A stretch of 64,000 nt of DNA from an uncultured Verrucomicrobiales bacterium (GCA_937893015.1 CALBJX010000062.1:5550-69549); one strand, 5' to 3'; counted from the stretch's first letter, positions 17,248 through 25,792 are shown. The notes: a model not told the origin generated them from the sequence alone. Numbers and translations are program-made.

Positions 17248-18103
17248 ATTCCTGTGCCTGCTTTTGAGCGCGGCGAAATTGGCGAGGTTCCTGCGGATGG
17301 TCATCCGCCCAGAGGCCGAGCCGTTCGGCACGTGCTTGTTTCTCCGCCTTGGCCAGTTCCGTTTCATCGGCGGCGTAGTAGGCGTAGTGCCAAGCGAAAC
17401 CTCCCTTCACAAGCTCCAGATTGATGTTGCGCCCCTTGCGGAAAATGGTGGCGAGGTCGCGACTGTAGCCGTCTCGACCTTCGCTGCTTTCCTTCGCCTC
17501 CTCACGGAATCGCAGCAACACGCCCTTGTGCTCGATGAGACGCGCCAGCTTGTGTGTGGCCTCTGCGCCGAAGGCTTGTCCCTTTTCGGGGGCATCGATG
17601 CCCCAGAGTCGGATTTTGATGTTGTCCACCGCTCCGGTCTCACGGAAGATGATGGTATCGCCGTCCAGCACTTTCAGGCAGATACCCTCCTTTTCTGCGG
17701 CGGGTGCGCCCGATTTCGGCGTGAGCGTGGCCCACATCCCGCGCTTGGCTGCAATGGCCTCGGCTTCCTCCGCTGAGAAATCCGCTGCCCCGGCATAGCG
17801 GTAGTGGAAGCGTGCCCACCCCTGCTGCACCATGGCGCGGTTGACCTCCGTCCCCTCACAGCGCAGCAGGCAGACATCCCGACCGAAGCGGTCGGTCCTA
17901 ATATTTTCCGCTTGCAGGAGTTTGCCTTCAATCATGGCGGCGAGGGCGGCGGAGGCCTCATCATAGTATGGTTCGCCCTTTTCGGGCGCACTCACCGCGG
18001 CCAACTGCATCGTGTGCCGTTTCTGTTGCCCGTCCCGGCAAACCAGAATCGTGTCGCCGTCAATCACGTGAACGCAGCGGTAGGGAAGGAGAGAGGGGCA
18101 CAT
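17246..18103 (-). CDS. Tandem staphylococcal-nuclease-like (SNase) protein
   Basis: 285 residues with two SNase folds and no signal peptide. The second copy (about 140-265) keeps the known catalytic set: DGDT (147-150), R165 and D170 in IRLWGIDAPE, E173, and R215 in DGYSRDLA. The first copy (about 10-125) keeps DGDT (15-18), E41 and DRFGR (71-75), but the first catalytic Arg is Q33 and the metal-binding Asp is S38, so it is probably inactive or structural. Likely a Ca-dependent nuclease or a nucleic-acid-binding protein. It starts 7 bases after the DUF3089 gene, implying an operon. Confidence 0.86.
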   Translation of the reverse strand: MCPSLLPYRCVHVIDGDTILVCRDGQQKRHTMQLAAVSAPEKGEPYYDEASAALAAMIEGKLLQAENIRTDRFGRDVCLLRCEGTEVNRAMVQQGWARFHYRYAGAADFSAEEAEAIAAKRGMWATLTPKSGAPAAEKEGICLKVLDGDTIIFRETGAVDNIKIRLWGIDAPEKGQAFGAEATHKLARLIEHKGVLLRFREEAKESSEGRDGYSRDLATIFRKGRNINLELVKGGFAWHYAYYAADETELAKAEKQARAERLGLWADDHPQEPRQFRRAQKQAQE

Positions 18104-18110
18104 TGGTGAA

Positions 18111-19085
18111 TCAGTGTCGTTTCAGAAAGGATTCTATGCGTTTGCCGACATTGTCGCGGTGGTTTTCGTAGAAGAAGATGGGGTCGTACACATGGAACAC
18201 GCCGCCGCCGAAGAGCATGAGTTTCCCGGGAATCTCTGCGCCCTCGGCAAAGAGGGGATTGAGCGTGCCGCGCACGGGGTTGATGACCGCACCGCAGAAG
18301 CTCGGCCGGGCAGGGGCGGCGAGGTCGGTAATGGTGAAGCGTGCGCCCTTGTTAGCCTCTGCGGGGGCCGGGGTGGCATCCGTGCGCCAGTTGAGCGGGT
18401 TGATGCAATGGGCACGCACCCCGGGCGGCACGAGGAAGGACGCCGTGACGGAGCTCTCTTCCGTGTTCCATGCGATGAAGACGCCCGTGTCCGTCTCTCC
18501 CTGTGCGGGGCGGAGGTAGGGGGCTTCCGCCGTGTCGCGCTCCGTCACGCACCAGCCGATGAGGTAGGCCGCCACCATGCGGGAACGCAGTGTTTCATCC
18601 GCCAGCACATCTTTGATGAGGTGCAGGCATTGCTCGCTGCCTTGGCTGAAGCCCGCCAGTATATAAGGCCGCCCGCCGTTGTCGTGCTCCAAGTAATACA
18701 AAAAGGCTTTTTTGACGTCGGAATAGGCGATTTCCTGCGCCCCGGGCTTGCCGTAATGCGGCAGGGATTTCTGGCGGTAGTAGGGCGCGAAGAAGCGGGC
18801 GTGCTCATCGTAGAGGCTCTTTTCCATATCAACCGCTTTTTTGAAGGCAGTGCGCTCGTTTTCATCGTTCACGTCCATGTTGTCCACACGGCGCATGCAG
18901 GTTGTCGGGCATACAAAGAAGACGTCCGCGGGCTGCTCCGCCGTGGGCTCGCTGTTCTCGCGGTAGACCCAGAGGCGGGCCTCCTCGTAGTCCTGTTCAG
19001 GCAGACCTTCGGCCATAACGATACCGACCAAGAGTACCGCCATCATCAGGCACACCGCAAAACCTTTGTTGAGATAGTCCCTCAC
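18111..19085 (-). CDS. DUF3089 alpha/beta-hydrolase, membrane-anchored or secreted
   Basis: 324 residues from GTG 19085. N-terminal hydrophobic segment AVCLMMAVLLVGIVMAEG (signal or anchor). The DUF3089 pattern is clear: VFFVCPTTC, an AYSDVKKAF helix, nucleophile elbow GFSQGS with catalytic serine, and HVYDPIFFYENHR near the C-terminus holding Asp and His. Probably an esterase or lipase-like enzyme; substrate unknown. An in-frame ATG at 19121 sits inside the -35 box, while GTG 19085 is 7 bases after the -10 box, so a leaderless GTG start is preferred. Followed closely by the SNase gene. Confidence 0.82.
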   Translation of the reverse strand: MRDYLNKGFAVCLMMAVLLVGIVMAEGLPEQDYEEARLWVYRENSEPTAEQPADVFFVCPTTCMRRVDNMDVNDENERTAFKKAVDMEKSLYDEHARFFAPYYRQKSLPHYGKPGAQEIAYSDVKKAFLYYLEHDNGGRPYILAGFSQGSEQCLHLIKDVLADETLRSRMVAAYLIGWCVTERDTAEAPYLRPAQGETDTGVFIAWNTEESSVTASFLVPPGVRAHCINPLNWRTDATPAPAEANKGARFTITDLAAPARPSFCGAVINPVRGTLNPLFAEGAEIPGKLMLFGGGVFHVYDPIFFYENHRDNVGKRIESFLKRH

Positions 19086-19092
19086 GGCGGCA

Positions 19093-19121
19093 ATCCTAAC
19101 ACAACGGGAAACGGATGACAA
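19093..19121 (-). promoter_or_regulatory. Leaderless promoter of the DUF3089 gene
   Basis: Minus strand TTGTCA (19121-19116), 17 bases, TAGGAT (19098-19093), 7 bases to GTG 19085. Confidence 0.7.
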
Positions 19122-19170
19122 AATGTTTTTTGCGTTGCGTCTGCATGACGTTTCACGCGCTTCTTTCTGT

Positions 19171-19199
19171 TTGCATTTGTGAGGGCTCTATGTTAAGAT
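19171..19199 (+). promoter_or_regulatory. Leaderless promoter of the gene at 19206
   Basis: TTGCAT (19171-19176), 17 bases, TAAGAT (19194-19199), 6 bases to ATG 19206. Confidence 0.65.
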
Positions 19200-19205
19200 C
19201 GGACC

Positions 19206-21191
19206 ATGAAGAAGTCATTCGTCATTCTTACCGCTCTGTCGTTGACTCCGCTTTGCGGGGCTCAGAATCCCGAAGTCGTCCCCATGCCTGCGGAGATGGC
19301 GGCTGCCGTCGGCCTCGCACAGCAGGAGGCGGACATTTGTTCCGCATTGTCGCTGCTGCCGCAGGACACGGAGTCCTATCTGGCTCTCGGCAATCTGCCC
19401 GGCTATGCGGCACTTGCGGGGATGCCTGCGGAAGCTCTCGGCGAGGCGTCCGTCGCGGAGAGCGCGGCCGTTGCTTTCGGCAGCGGCACGGCGCAGATGC
19501 TGCGTCAGACTCTTCCTCTGTATCGTGTCCTGGTCGCGTCCGAATCTCTGTCCGATTTGGCCTCGGGCTGGGCGAATGTCGCCACGGAACAGGCCGCAGC
19601 GGTGATTAAGACGCAGGAAGAGCAGCAGTCTCAGGAGGCCGTGGATAAGATGATTGAAACCCTCGCCTCTTGGCACACCGCGCCTGTATATGCCGTGGTA
19701 ACGGTGCGCGAGGAAGGCCGCGAGATGCTCCCCGCTCTGCAACAGATGGTGTTGGCGGCGCTGACGGAGGAGGAAGGCGCCGAAGCCGTGGAGCAGGGTG
19801 CTTGGAAGGGCGCTCGTTTCCGTCTGCCCGAGGAGGAGATTCAGGCGGTGCTGGCGGGGAAAGAGCTGACAGCTCTGCAGAAAGCAAAGCTGGAGGCCTC
19901 TCTCCGCAAGCTGCAGTTGCAGGTTGTTGTGATGGTGCGTGACCATGCGCTGGTGGTGGCTCTCTGCGCTGACCCCGCTGAGCTGAATCTGCCTGATGCC
20001 CCTGCCGCATCCGTAGCAGCGGGTGAGAAAGCCGCTTTCCTGAAAGCGCAGCCCAACCCGCTGGCCGCAGCCTATATGTCGGCAGACCTCGGCAATGTCT
20101 GCCGTGAGCTCAACATGCAGTCGATGCAGGGCTTGGCCGGGTTTGTGACCGGGGTCTTCAAGACCTTGGGCGCCGAAAATGCTTCCCCTGTGTATCAACA
20201 GGCCGCAGCGGCAGTGAGCACGCTCATGGAGCAGATGCAGAAACAGAATCCTGCCGCGGATGCCCCCTCCACTCTCCTGATGTGGGAGGACGGCGACTTG
20301 CACCTTGACCTCGCGGGCGATGCGAATGGTGCCCGTTTCGTTGCAGCGGAATCCGTCTCACTGCCGAGCTCGGACAAGACCTTCTTCACCTTCACCTGTG
20401 ACCCGGTGACGGGCACGCGCACCTGCGACGGCGCCATGCTGCTGAATGCGTGCGAAACGCTGGTGAATGGTTTGGCCGCCACCCTTACGGAGGAAAGCAG
20501 AGCGCAGGTGCAGGGCGCCATGGCGCAGTACCACCTCTTCGATTCCGAGAAGGAAACCCTCGTTTCCGCTTGCGAGGCGTGGAAGTCCGCCTTCTCGGGC
20601 AGCTTTTCCTTCGTGGCGGATGCGGCGGGCAGCGTCCCTGCCTCCCTCCTGGGCGGTTCCCCTGCGGAGAGCGTGATGGTGCCCCGCGTGGCGATGAACC
20701 TCGGTGTGGCGCAGCGCGCCGACATCGAGAAGGGGCGCAGTCTCTTCATGCAGGCCGTGAAGCAGGGCATGGCAAAGGTCGGCGCGGATGAGTCCGTGCT
20801 CGACAGCGTCCCCATGGCGGAAACCAAGGCGGACAATGCCACGCTCTACTCCCTCGCGCTGCCCATGTGCTGCCCCGGATTCTCCCCCACCGTGGCGGTG
20901 ACGGATAAGACATGGTCCCTCAGCTCCTCCGTGGAGCTGGCGACGGCGGTGGCGAAGAGCCCCGTTGCCCCCGCTGCCGCAGAGGGCAAGGCCACCTTCT
21001 GCTTCTCCCCCGCCCCCGTGGCCGAGCTGCTGAAAGCCGCCGCCGCGATGGATGCCGAAAACGAGGACCTCGCGGATGCCGCCGCCACTGCTGATGCGGT
21101 CTCTTCCGTCATCTCCTCCGTCTCCGGCACCGCCACCACCACGCCGGATGACCTCTTCCGCCTGCACGTGGACGTGATGCTCAAGCACTGA
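19206..21191 (+). CDS. Large secreted protein of unknown function
   Basis: 661 residues with signal peptide MKKSFVILTALSLTPLCGAQ. The rest is rich in Ala, Glu and Met and predicted largely helical with amphipathic segments, for instance ALTEEEGAEAVEQGAWKGAR and VDKMIETLASWHTAPVYAVV. No catalytic motif, membrane segment or lipobox is visible and I do not recognise the family. The LGNLPGYAALAGMP region and repeated 'VVVMVRDHALVVALCADPAE' type strands suggest an alpha/beta substrate-binding-like fold, but this is a guess. It has its own leaderless promoter and a strong terminator, so it is a single transcription unit. Confidence 0.75.
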   Translation: MKKSFVILTALSLTPLCGAQNPEVVPMPAEMAAAVGLAQQEADICSALSLLPQDTESYLALGNLPGYAALAGMPAEALGEASVAESAAVAFGSGTAQMLRQTLPLYRVLVASESLSDLASGWANVATEQAAAVIKTQEEQQSQEAVDKMIETLASWHTAPVYAVVTVREEGREMLPALQQMVLAALTEEEGAEAVEQGAWKGARFRLPEEEIQAVLAGKELTALQKAKLEASLRKLQLQVVVMVRDHALVVALCADPAELNLPDAPAASVAAGEKAAFLKAQPNPLAAAYMSADLGNVCRELNMQSMQGLAGFVTGVFKTLGAENASPVYQQAAAAVSTLMEQMQKQNPAADAPSTLLMWEDGDLHLDLAGDANGARFVAAESVSLPSSDKTFFTFTCDPVTGTRTCDGAMLLNACETLVNGLAATLTEESRAQVQGAMAQYHLFDSEKETLVSACEAWKSAFSGSFSFVADAAGSVPASLLGGSPAESVMVPRVAMNLGVAQRADIEKGRSLFMQAVKQGMAKVGADESVLDSVPMAETKADNATLYSLALPMCCPGFSPTVAVTDKTWSLSSSVELATAVAKSPVAPAAAEGKATFCFSPAPVAELLKAAAAMDAENEDLADAAATADAVSSVISSVSGTATTTPDDLFRLHVDVMLKH

Positions 21192-21214
21192 ACCACGCGC
21201 TGACTCTCAGTCTC

Positions 21215-21255
21215 AAACGCCCCGCGCCGGAAAATATCGGCGTGGGGCGTTTTTC
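21215..21255 (+). terminator. Terminator after the 661-residue secreted protein
   Basis: Stem AAACGCCCCGCGCCG / CGGCGTGGGGCGTTT (one mismatch allowed) with loop around GAAAATAT and a TTTTT tail. Confidence 0.9.
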
Positions 21256-21258
21256 GAC

Positions 21259-21287
21259 TTGCACCCCTGCGGGGGCTGTGCTACGCT
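21259..21287 (+). promoter_or_regulatory. Promoter of tmk
   Basis: TTGCAC (21259-21264), 17 bases, TACGCT (21282-21287), 10 bases to ATG 21298, so a leader of about 3 bases. Confidence 0.55.
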
Positions 21288-21297
21288 CGCCCTTGCT

Positions 21298-21915
21298 ATG
21301 GAATCCGATTCTCCTCACCTAAGGGGTTCGCTCATCGTCTTTGAAGGCATCGACGGCACGGGCAAATCCACCCAGATTCAGTTGCTCGCCAAGTATCTGC
21401 GGGCGCATAACATCGATGTCATCACGGACTTTGAGCCCACGCGCGGGCCTTGGGGCATGAAGGTGCGCAACGCTGCACTCTCCGGCACCCGACTCAGCCC
21501 GGAGGAGGAAATCGACTGCCTGTTGCAGGATCGGCGCGAGCACGTCCGCGACCTCATCGAGCCCGCCTTGGCGGAGGGTAAGTGGGTGCTGCTGGACCGC
21601 TACTACCTCTCCATGATGGCCTACCAGGGGGCAACGGGGGCGAACCCCGAGCAAATCCGCGAGTGGAACGAGGCCTTCGCCGTCATCCCCGACGTGGCCT
21701 TCTGGCTGGACATTCCCGTGGAGACGGCTCTCGCCCGCATGAACGCCCGCGGCAACGCCCGCGATGCCTTCGAGAACGAACCCTTCCTCAACGCCTGCGC
21801 CGCCATCTATTCCTCCATGGAGATGCCGTGGCTGCACCGCATCGAGGCAGATGGTGAGATTGCCGAAACCCAACAGCGCATCCGCGAAATCATCCGGGAA
21901 GAACTCGGTATCTGA
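21298..21915 (+). CDS. tmk: Thymidylate kinase
   Basis: 205 residues, standard length. Phosphorylates dTMP to dTDP with ATP. Seen: P-loop FEGIDGTGKSTQ at residues 14-25, the EPTRGPWG acceptor-site motif, and DRYYLSMMAYQGA with the DRY/H segment typical of the dTMP-binding site. The in-frame ATG at 21259 coincides with the -35 box and is rejected. Cytoplasmic, essential nucleotide metabolism. The next gene has its own promoter. Confidence 0.95.
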   Translation: MESDSPHLRGSLIVFEGIDGTGKSTQIQLLAKYLRAHNIDVITDFEPTRGPWGMKVRNAALSGTRLSPEEEIDCLLQDRREHVRDLIEPALAEGKWVLLDRYYLSMMAYQGATGANPEQIREWNEAFAVIPDVAFWLDIPVETALARMNARGNARDAFENEPFLNACAAIYSSMEMPWLHRIEADGEIAETQQRIREIIREELGI

Positions 21916-21945
21916 ACTTCTTGCGGAGGGTGGGGACTTTATTCC

Positions 21946-21974
21946 TTGACTATTCCGCGCCTTTCCTCTATCAT
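21946..21974 (+). promoter_or_regulatory. Promoter of the YbjN-like gene
   Basis: TTGACT (21946-21951), 17 bases, TATCAT (21969-21974). Leader of about 40 bases without a Shine-Dalgarno. Confidence 0.7.
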
Positions 21975-22023
21975 GTTATCGCAAGCAGGACGTGAATGAA
22001 CACGCCCCGAACCCTTTTTCTTT

Positions 22024-22482
22024 ATGTCCGCACAACCGAATCTTCTCGCACAGGTACGCCGCCATCTGATCGAACAGAAGGAGGATTACCAGTGGATTAC
22101 CATGGGCCCTGACAGCGAGAAAATCGGTCTCGCTTACCTGCCGATGACGGCGGGCGAGTTCCCGTGTTCCTTCATGTTTACGGAGCTCAAAGAGCCATGC
22201 AGTCTCGTGTTTGATGTCAACTTCGCCTACCGCATCGCGCCGGAGGACCGCGCGGAGGTGGCCATGCTGCTGCTCACGCTCAACGCCAACCTGCCGGAGG
22301 GGCAGCTCCTGCTGGATTCCGCGACCGGGCTGGTCTACTACCGCCTCAAATTTGTGGTGGATGACCTCGCCATCAGCGACGACGAAATCCTCAACCGCGT
22401 GCGGCACATGGAAGCCGTCGGTCTCTCCATGGCGCACACCTACCCGCGCATCATCACCCAAGAATTCCCTCCTGCCTTCTGA
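22024..22482 (+). CDS. YbjN-like small cytoplasmic protein
   Basis: 152 residues, no signal peptide. The pattern of alternating strands and helices, with LLLTLNANLPEGQLLLDSATGLVYYRL followed by DDEILNRVRHMEAVG, resembles the YbjN / type III secretion chaperone-like fold, which has a role in stress tolerance in enterobacteria. This is a fold-level resemblance by eye only. It lies 60 bases before fabI on the same strand with no visible terminator between, so the two may be co-transcribed. Confidence 0.65.
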   Translation: MSAQPNLLAQVRRHLIEQKEDYQWITMGPDSEKIGLAYLPMTAGEFPCSFMFTELKEPCSLVFDVNFAYRIAPEDRAEVAMLLLTLNANLPEGQLLLDSATGLVYYRLKFVVDDLAISDDEILNRVRHMEAVGLSMAHTYPRIITQEFPPAF

Positions 22483-22542
22483 CCCCCTTTCTCCGCCAAC
22501 TACCGACCTCATCTATTAACCCGAACCCCACCAAACGAAAAA

Positions 22543-23337
22543 ATGTCTCTTGAAAAACCCTTGGAAGGCAAAGTCGGCATCGTGACCGGCGTCGCCAATC
22601 ACCGCAGCATCGCCTTCGGTATCGCCAAAGCCTGGCATGCCGCAGGCGCCAAGCTTATCTTCAACTATCAGGGTGAGCGCCTTAAGGACGGCGTCATCAA
22701 GCTCGTGAAGGAAACCTTCGGTGAAGACACCCCCATCTGCAACCTCGATGTCTCCAGCGATGAATCTATCGACGAATTCTTCTCCTTCGTTGCGCAGCAC
22801 ACCGACCGCGTGGACATGCTGTTGCACGCCATTGCCTTCGCCCCCAAGGCGCCCGGCACGCTGGACGGCCACTTCTCCGACATCCCCCGCGACGCGTGGA
22901 ATCTTTCCCTTCAGATTTCCGCATACTCCCTCATCGCGCTTTCCCGCGCCGTTGCCCCGCTCATGACGGAGGGCGGCTCCATCACCGCGCTGACCTACTA
23001 CGCCAGCCAGAAAGTGGTGCCGAACTACAACCTCATGGCCGTTTCCAAAGCCGCGCTGGAGACCAGCTGCAAGTACCTCGCCTTCGACCTCGGCCGTCGC
23101 GAAAAGCCCATCCGCGTCAACTGCATCTCCGCCGGTCCCGTCCAGACGCTGGCCGCTCGCGGCGTCTCCGGCTTCACGGGCATGTTCAAGGTCTACGGTG
23201 AACGCAGCCCGCTGCAGCGCTCCTGCACGCTGGAAGAACTCGGCGCTACCGCCACCTACCTTGCGAGCGACGGCGCCGCCTCCGTGACGGGGCAGGTGCT
23301 CTACGTGGACGGCGGTTACGAAATCGTCGGCATGTAA
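22543..23337 (+). CDS. fabI: Enoyl-[acyl-carrier-protein] reductase FabI
   Basis: 264 residues, short-chain dehydrogenase fold. Reduces enoyl-ACP with NAD(P)H in the last step of fatty-acid elongation. Seen: nucleotide-binding start GIVTGVANHRSIAFGIAKA (FabI-type rather than classic GxxxGxG), the AFAPK loop, and the active-site Y-x6-K in YASQKVVPNYNLMAVSKAALE. C-terminal GQVLYVDGGYEIVGM is also typical. Target of triclosan in other bacteria. Start lies after an A-rich, C-rich leader with no Shine-Dalgarno. Confidence 0.96.
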   Translation: MSLEKPLEGKVGIVTGVANHRSIAFGIAKAWHAAGAKLIFNYQGERLKDGVIKLVKETFGEDTPICNLDVSSDESIDEFFSFVAQHTDRVDMLLHAIAFAPKAPGTLDGHFSDIPRDAWNLSLQISAYSLIALSRAVAPLMTEGGSITALTYYASQKVVPNYNLMAVSKAALETSCKYLAFDLGRREKPIRVNCISAGPVQTLAARGVSGFTGMFKVYGERSPLQRSCTLEELGATATYLASDGAASVTGQVLYVDGGYEIVGM

Positions 23338-23342
23338 ATGAG

Positions 23343-23440
23343 AATTACAATTTACAAATTACAAATTACAAATTGAAAATTCGTGCGGCTATCGCCGCGA
23401 GTTTTAAAAACAGGCATCTGACATGCTGTCAGATGCCTGT
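23343..23440. repeat. Six-unit heptamer tract and hairpin between convergent genes (copy B)
   Basis: AATTACA ATTTACA AATTACA AATTACA AATTGAA AATTCGT (23343-23384), a GC-rich mini-hairpin CGGC TAT CGCCG, an A-run, and a 14-base perfect stem. It starts 6 bases after the fabI stop. Confidence 0.65.
23409..23440. terminator. Bidirectional terminator between fabI and the EamA transporter
   Basis: Stem ACAGGCATCTGACA / TGTCAGATGCCTGT with loop TGC. A5 upstream gives a T-run for the minus-strand transcript. Confidence 0.85.
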
Positions 23441-23447
23441 TCCGCAT

Positions 23448-24341
23448 TCATCGGCGGATGATGAGCAAAATCCCGCCCAGAATGAGCAGCACGCCGATGA
23501 TGATGGGGAGCGTCAGCGTTTCGCCGAAGACGGCGACGCCGATAGCGATGGCGACGAGCGGTTCCGCCGAGCCGAGGATGGAGAGTCGGACGGCGCCGAT
23601 GCAGTGCAGGGCACGCGTAAAGGTCTCCAGCGAGACAATAGTGGGGATGAGGGCGATGGCCAGCAGACAACCCCAGTGTAGCGGGGCGGAGGGGAGTTGA
23701 ATGCCCCCTTCGATGGCGAGTTTCACGGCAAAGAGCCCCATGCTCGCAAGCATCACATAGAAGGTGAGCACCTCGGCACGTAGCTCGCGCACGGGGCGGA
23801 TGTGGCGCACACCGAGGATGTAGAAGGCATAGAATGCCGCCGAGGCCAGTGACCACAGCACGCCGCGGATATCCAATGGCGCATCTCCCCCGCCGCGGTA
23901 GAGCAGGGCGATGCCCGAGGTCGTGGCGAGGAGCGCGAGCAGAAGGCGCAAAGAAAGTTTTTCCCTGAAGAAGCACACGGAGAGCAGTGTCACCATGGCG
24001 GGGTACACAAAGAGGATGGTGCAGGCCAGCCCGCCGTCGATGTAGAGGAAGGCGGAATAGAGCGCGAGCGAGGAGGCGCCGAAGAACAGCCCCATCACCG
24101 CCACGGGTAGCCACGCCGCCCGGGGCAGGGCAAGCGACACTTTTTTGATGCCCGCAGCAAGAATCACGTACAACGGCAACGCCAGCAGATAACGTTGGAA
24201 AAGCACGGAGCTCACGCCCACCCCCGCATGTAGCAGGGGCAGGGAGAAGAGCGGGTTGGTGGCATAGCATACATTGGCCAACAGCCCCAGCGCGTAGCCG
24301 CCGACTACTCCTTGCCCTGTTTGTTCTGCTGTTTTTGCCAT
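23448..24341 (-). CDS. EamA/DMT-superfamily transporter
   Basis: 297 residues with about ten hydrophobic segments in two homologous halves, as expected for EamA (DUF6) permeases of the drug/metabolite superfamily. Seen: NVCYATNPLFSLPLLHAGVG near the start, ALYSAFLYIDGGLACTILFVYP and FFREKLS in half one, LRLSILGSAEPLVAIAIG and FGETLTLPIIIGVLLILGG in half two; the FxEx-L motif repeats at the same place in both halves. Inner membrane; substrate cannot be told. Near-leaderless promoter. Confidence 0.9.
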   Translation of the reverse strand: MAKTAEQTGQGVVGGYALGLLANVCYATNPLFSLPLLHAGVGVSSVLFQRYLLALPLYVILAAGIKKVSLALPRAAWLPVAVMGLFFGASSLALYSAFLYIDGGLACTILFVYPAMVTLLSVCFFREKLSLRLLLALLATTSGIALLYRGGGDAPLDIRGVLWSLASAAFYAFYILGVRHIRPVRELRAEVLTFYVMLASMGLFAVKLAIEGGIQLPSAPLHWGCLLAIALIPTIVSLETFTRALHCIGAVRLSILGSAEPLVAIAIGVAVFGETLTLPIIIGVLLILGGILLIIRR

Positions 24342-24350
24342 ATCCGCGCC

Positions 24351-24378
24351 ATTCTATCACGCGAAAAATTGCTGTCAA
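24351..24378 (-). promoter_or_regulatory. Promoter of the EamA transporter gene
   Basis: Minus strand TTGACA (24378-24373), 16 bases, TAGAAT (24356-24351), 9 bases to ATG 24341. Confidence 0.65.
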
Positions 24379-24413
24379 GTGACATGAAATCCGTTTTTTT
24401 AACGAAAAAGTGC

Positions 24414-24442
24414 TTGCCTTTTCCGAAAGAAGAGAGTAAACT
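24414..24442 (+). promoter_or_regulatory. Promoter of tRNA-Ser
   Basis: TTGCCT (24414-24419), 17 bases, TAAACT (24437-24442), 15 bases before the tRNA. Confidence 0.65.
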
Positions 24443-24457
24443 CGCCGCACACCACAT

Positions 24458-24545
24458 GGGCAGGTGTCTGAGTGGTCGAAAGAGCACGATTGGAAATCGT
24501 GTGTACGTCAAAAGCGTACCGAGGGTTCGAATCCCTCCCTGTCCG
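24458..24545 (+). tRNA. tRNA-Ser (anticodon GGA)
   Basis: 88 bases. Acceptor stem GGGCAGG / CCTGTCC with G discriminator, D-arm with TCTGAGTGGTCGAAAGA, anticodon stem-loop CACGATTGGAAATCGTG with GGA, a long serine-type variable arm GTACGTCAAAAGCGTAC, and T-arm GAGGGTTCGAATCCCTC. The 3' CCA is not encoded. A good terminator follows. Confidence 0.97.
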
Positions 24546-24550
24546 TCTCG

Positions 24551-24590
24551 AGAATCCGCATCGGAAACGATGCGGATTCTTTTTGTTTTG
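24551..24590 (+). terminator. Terminator after tRNA-Ser
   Basis: Perfect 13-base stem AGAATCCGCATCG / CGATGCGGATTCT with loop GAAA and a TTTTGTTTT tail. Confidence 0.93.
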
Positions 24591-24592
24591 GC

Positions 24593-24621
24593 TTGATTTC
24601 GCGGCGTGAATGCGCTATAAG
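24593..24621 (+). promoter_or_regulatory. Promoter of the Sel1 gene at 24647
   Basis: TTGATT (24593-24598), 17 bases, TATAAG (24616-24621). Leader of about 19 bases. Confidence 0.6.
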
Positions 24622-24646
24622 AGCCGCACCAACCCCTATCAGACCT

Positions 24647-25792
24647 ATGAATCGAGAATGGAGTGCCGAAGAATTGGCTCACGGAGAAGAGCTGTATCGC
24701 CGTTGGGACGGGCTCATTTGGAGTATCGAGCGTGAACCCGACATTGCCTTGCTGAAAGAGGCCATGCTTTGCGGGTGTGCGGATGCGGCGGAGAGTTTAC
24801 AGGAATGTTGCTCTGCGGAGGACTTGACGGAATCGGAGTGGGACTGCTGCTATGAGCTGGCTCCCGATTCGGATACGGCCTATGTACTCGGAGATTATCA
24901 TGACGAAGAAGGGCGTGTTGAACTCGCCGTGAAGTGGTGGCGTCGCGCGGCACAGGCGGGGCACACGGAGGCTCAGTATTGTCTTGCGTTGCAATATGAA
25001 GATGGCATCGGGGTGGCTCAGGATTGGGGGTGGGCGCTCTTCTGGTATCAAAAGGCAGCCGACGCTGAAGAGACCCGTGCATGGTGCAATTTGGGCATAT
25101 GTTACAAAGAAGGCAAGGGTGTAGACAAAGATGAAAAGAAAGCCTATCGGCTGACGAAGTTGGCTGCCGAAGCAGGAAACGCTAACGCTTGTTACAATCT
25201 GGGTAACATGTATCGTTTGGGAAAGTGTGTTCGAAAGAATTATAAAAAGGCGTTTCACTATTTTCAAGTCGCCGTTGATAAAGGTCATGTCTTCGCCTTG
25301 ACGAACCTCGGCTACTGCTACCATTGGGGCTATGGTTGCGAGGTGAATGATGAAAAAGCCGTGGATCTTTTCCGCCGAGCTATAGCGGCGGGGGATAGGG
25401 ATTGCTCGGCGTTCAATCTGGCTCATCGCTACCGCAAAGGTGAAGGTGTGGAACAGGATTATGCTCAGGCGTGGAAGTATTTCCGCATGGCCGTGGCTCA
25501 TGGTTACGTCCATGCTTACCGCGCTATGGGTTATATGGCTCTCAACGGCCAAGGCATGCCGAAGAAAGATGCGGCAAAGGCGGTGCGCTATTTCCGCAAG
25601 GGGGTGAAAGCGGGAGACCGCAAATATTGCCACGCATGGCTGGCGCGCTGCTATGAGCAGGGGCTCGGCGTGAAAAAGAACATCCGCAAAGCCTACGAGC
25701 ACTTGCGGGAGGCTCTGGCGGCGGGCTATGATGAGAAACGCCGCATCAAGCGCATCACCGCCAAGGCCGCGGCCGCTGGGCTTGTGCCGTGA
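24647..25792 (+). CDS. Cytoplasmic Sel1-repeat protein
   Basis: 381 residues, no signal peptide. After a 70-residue acidic head (MNREWSAEELAHGEELYRRW) there are eight to nine textbook 36-residue Sel1 repeats: AVKWWRRAAQAGHTEAQYCL, ALQYEDGIGVAQDWGWALFW, CYKEGKGVDKDEKKAYRLTK, MYRLGKCVRKNYKKAFHYFQ and so on. Scaffold or adaptor function expected. An open frame extends upstream through the tRNA and is not coding. Its last codons overlap the GTG that opens the holA frame, and the holA promoter begins 16 bases after its stop. Confidence 0.87.
   Translation: MNREWSAEELAHGEELYRRWDGLIWSIEREPDIALLKEAMLCGCADAAESLQECCSAEDLTESEWDCCYELAPDSDTAYVLGDYHDEEGRVELAVKWWRRAAQAGHTEAQYCLALQYEDGIGVAQDWGWALFWYQKAADAEETRAWCNLGICYKEGKGVDKDEKKAYRLTKLAAEAGNANACYNLGNMYRLGKCVRKNYKKAFHYFQVAVDKGHVFALTNLGYCYHWGYGCEVNDEKAVDLFRRAIAAGDRDCSAFNLAHRYRKGEGVEQDYAQAWKYFRMAVAHGYVHAYRAMGYMALNGQGMPKKDAAKAVRYFRKGVKAGDRKYCHAWLARCYEQGLGVKKNIRKAYEHLREALAAGYDEKRRIKRITAKAAAAGLVP

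Noticed and set aside
23343..23384. Possible CRISPR array
   Set aside because: Units are 7 bases with no spacers; they are simple tandem repeats.
24464..24646. Plus-strand coding extension upstream of the Sel1 gene
   Set aside because: It would translate the tRNA-Ser gene and its terminator; the promoter at 24593-24621 sets the start at 24647.
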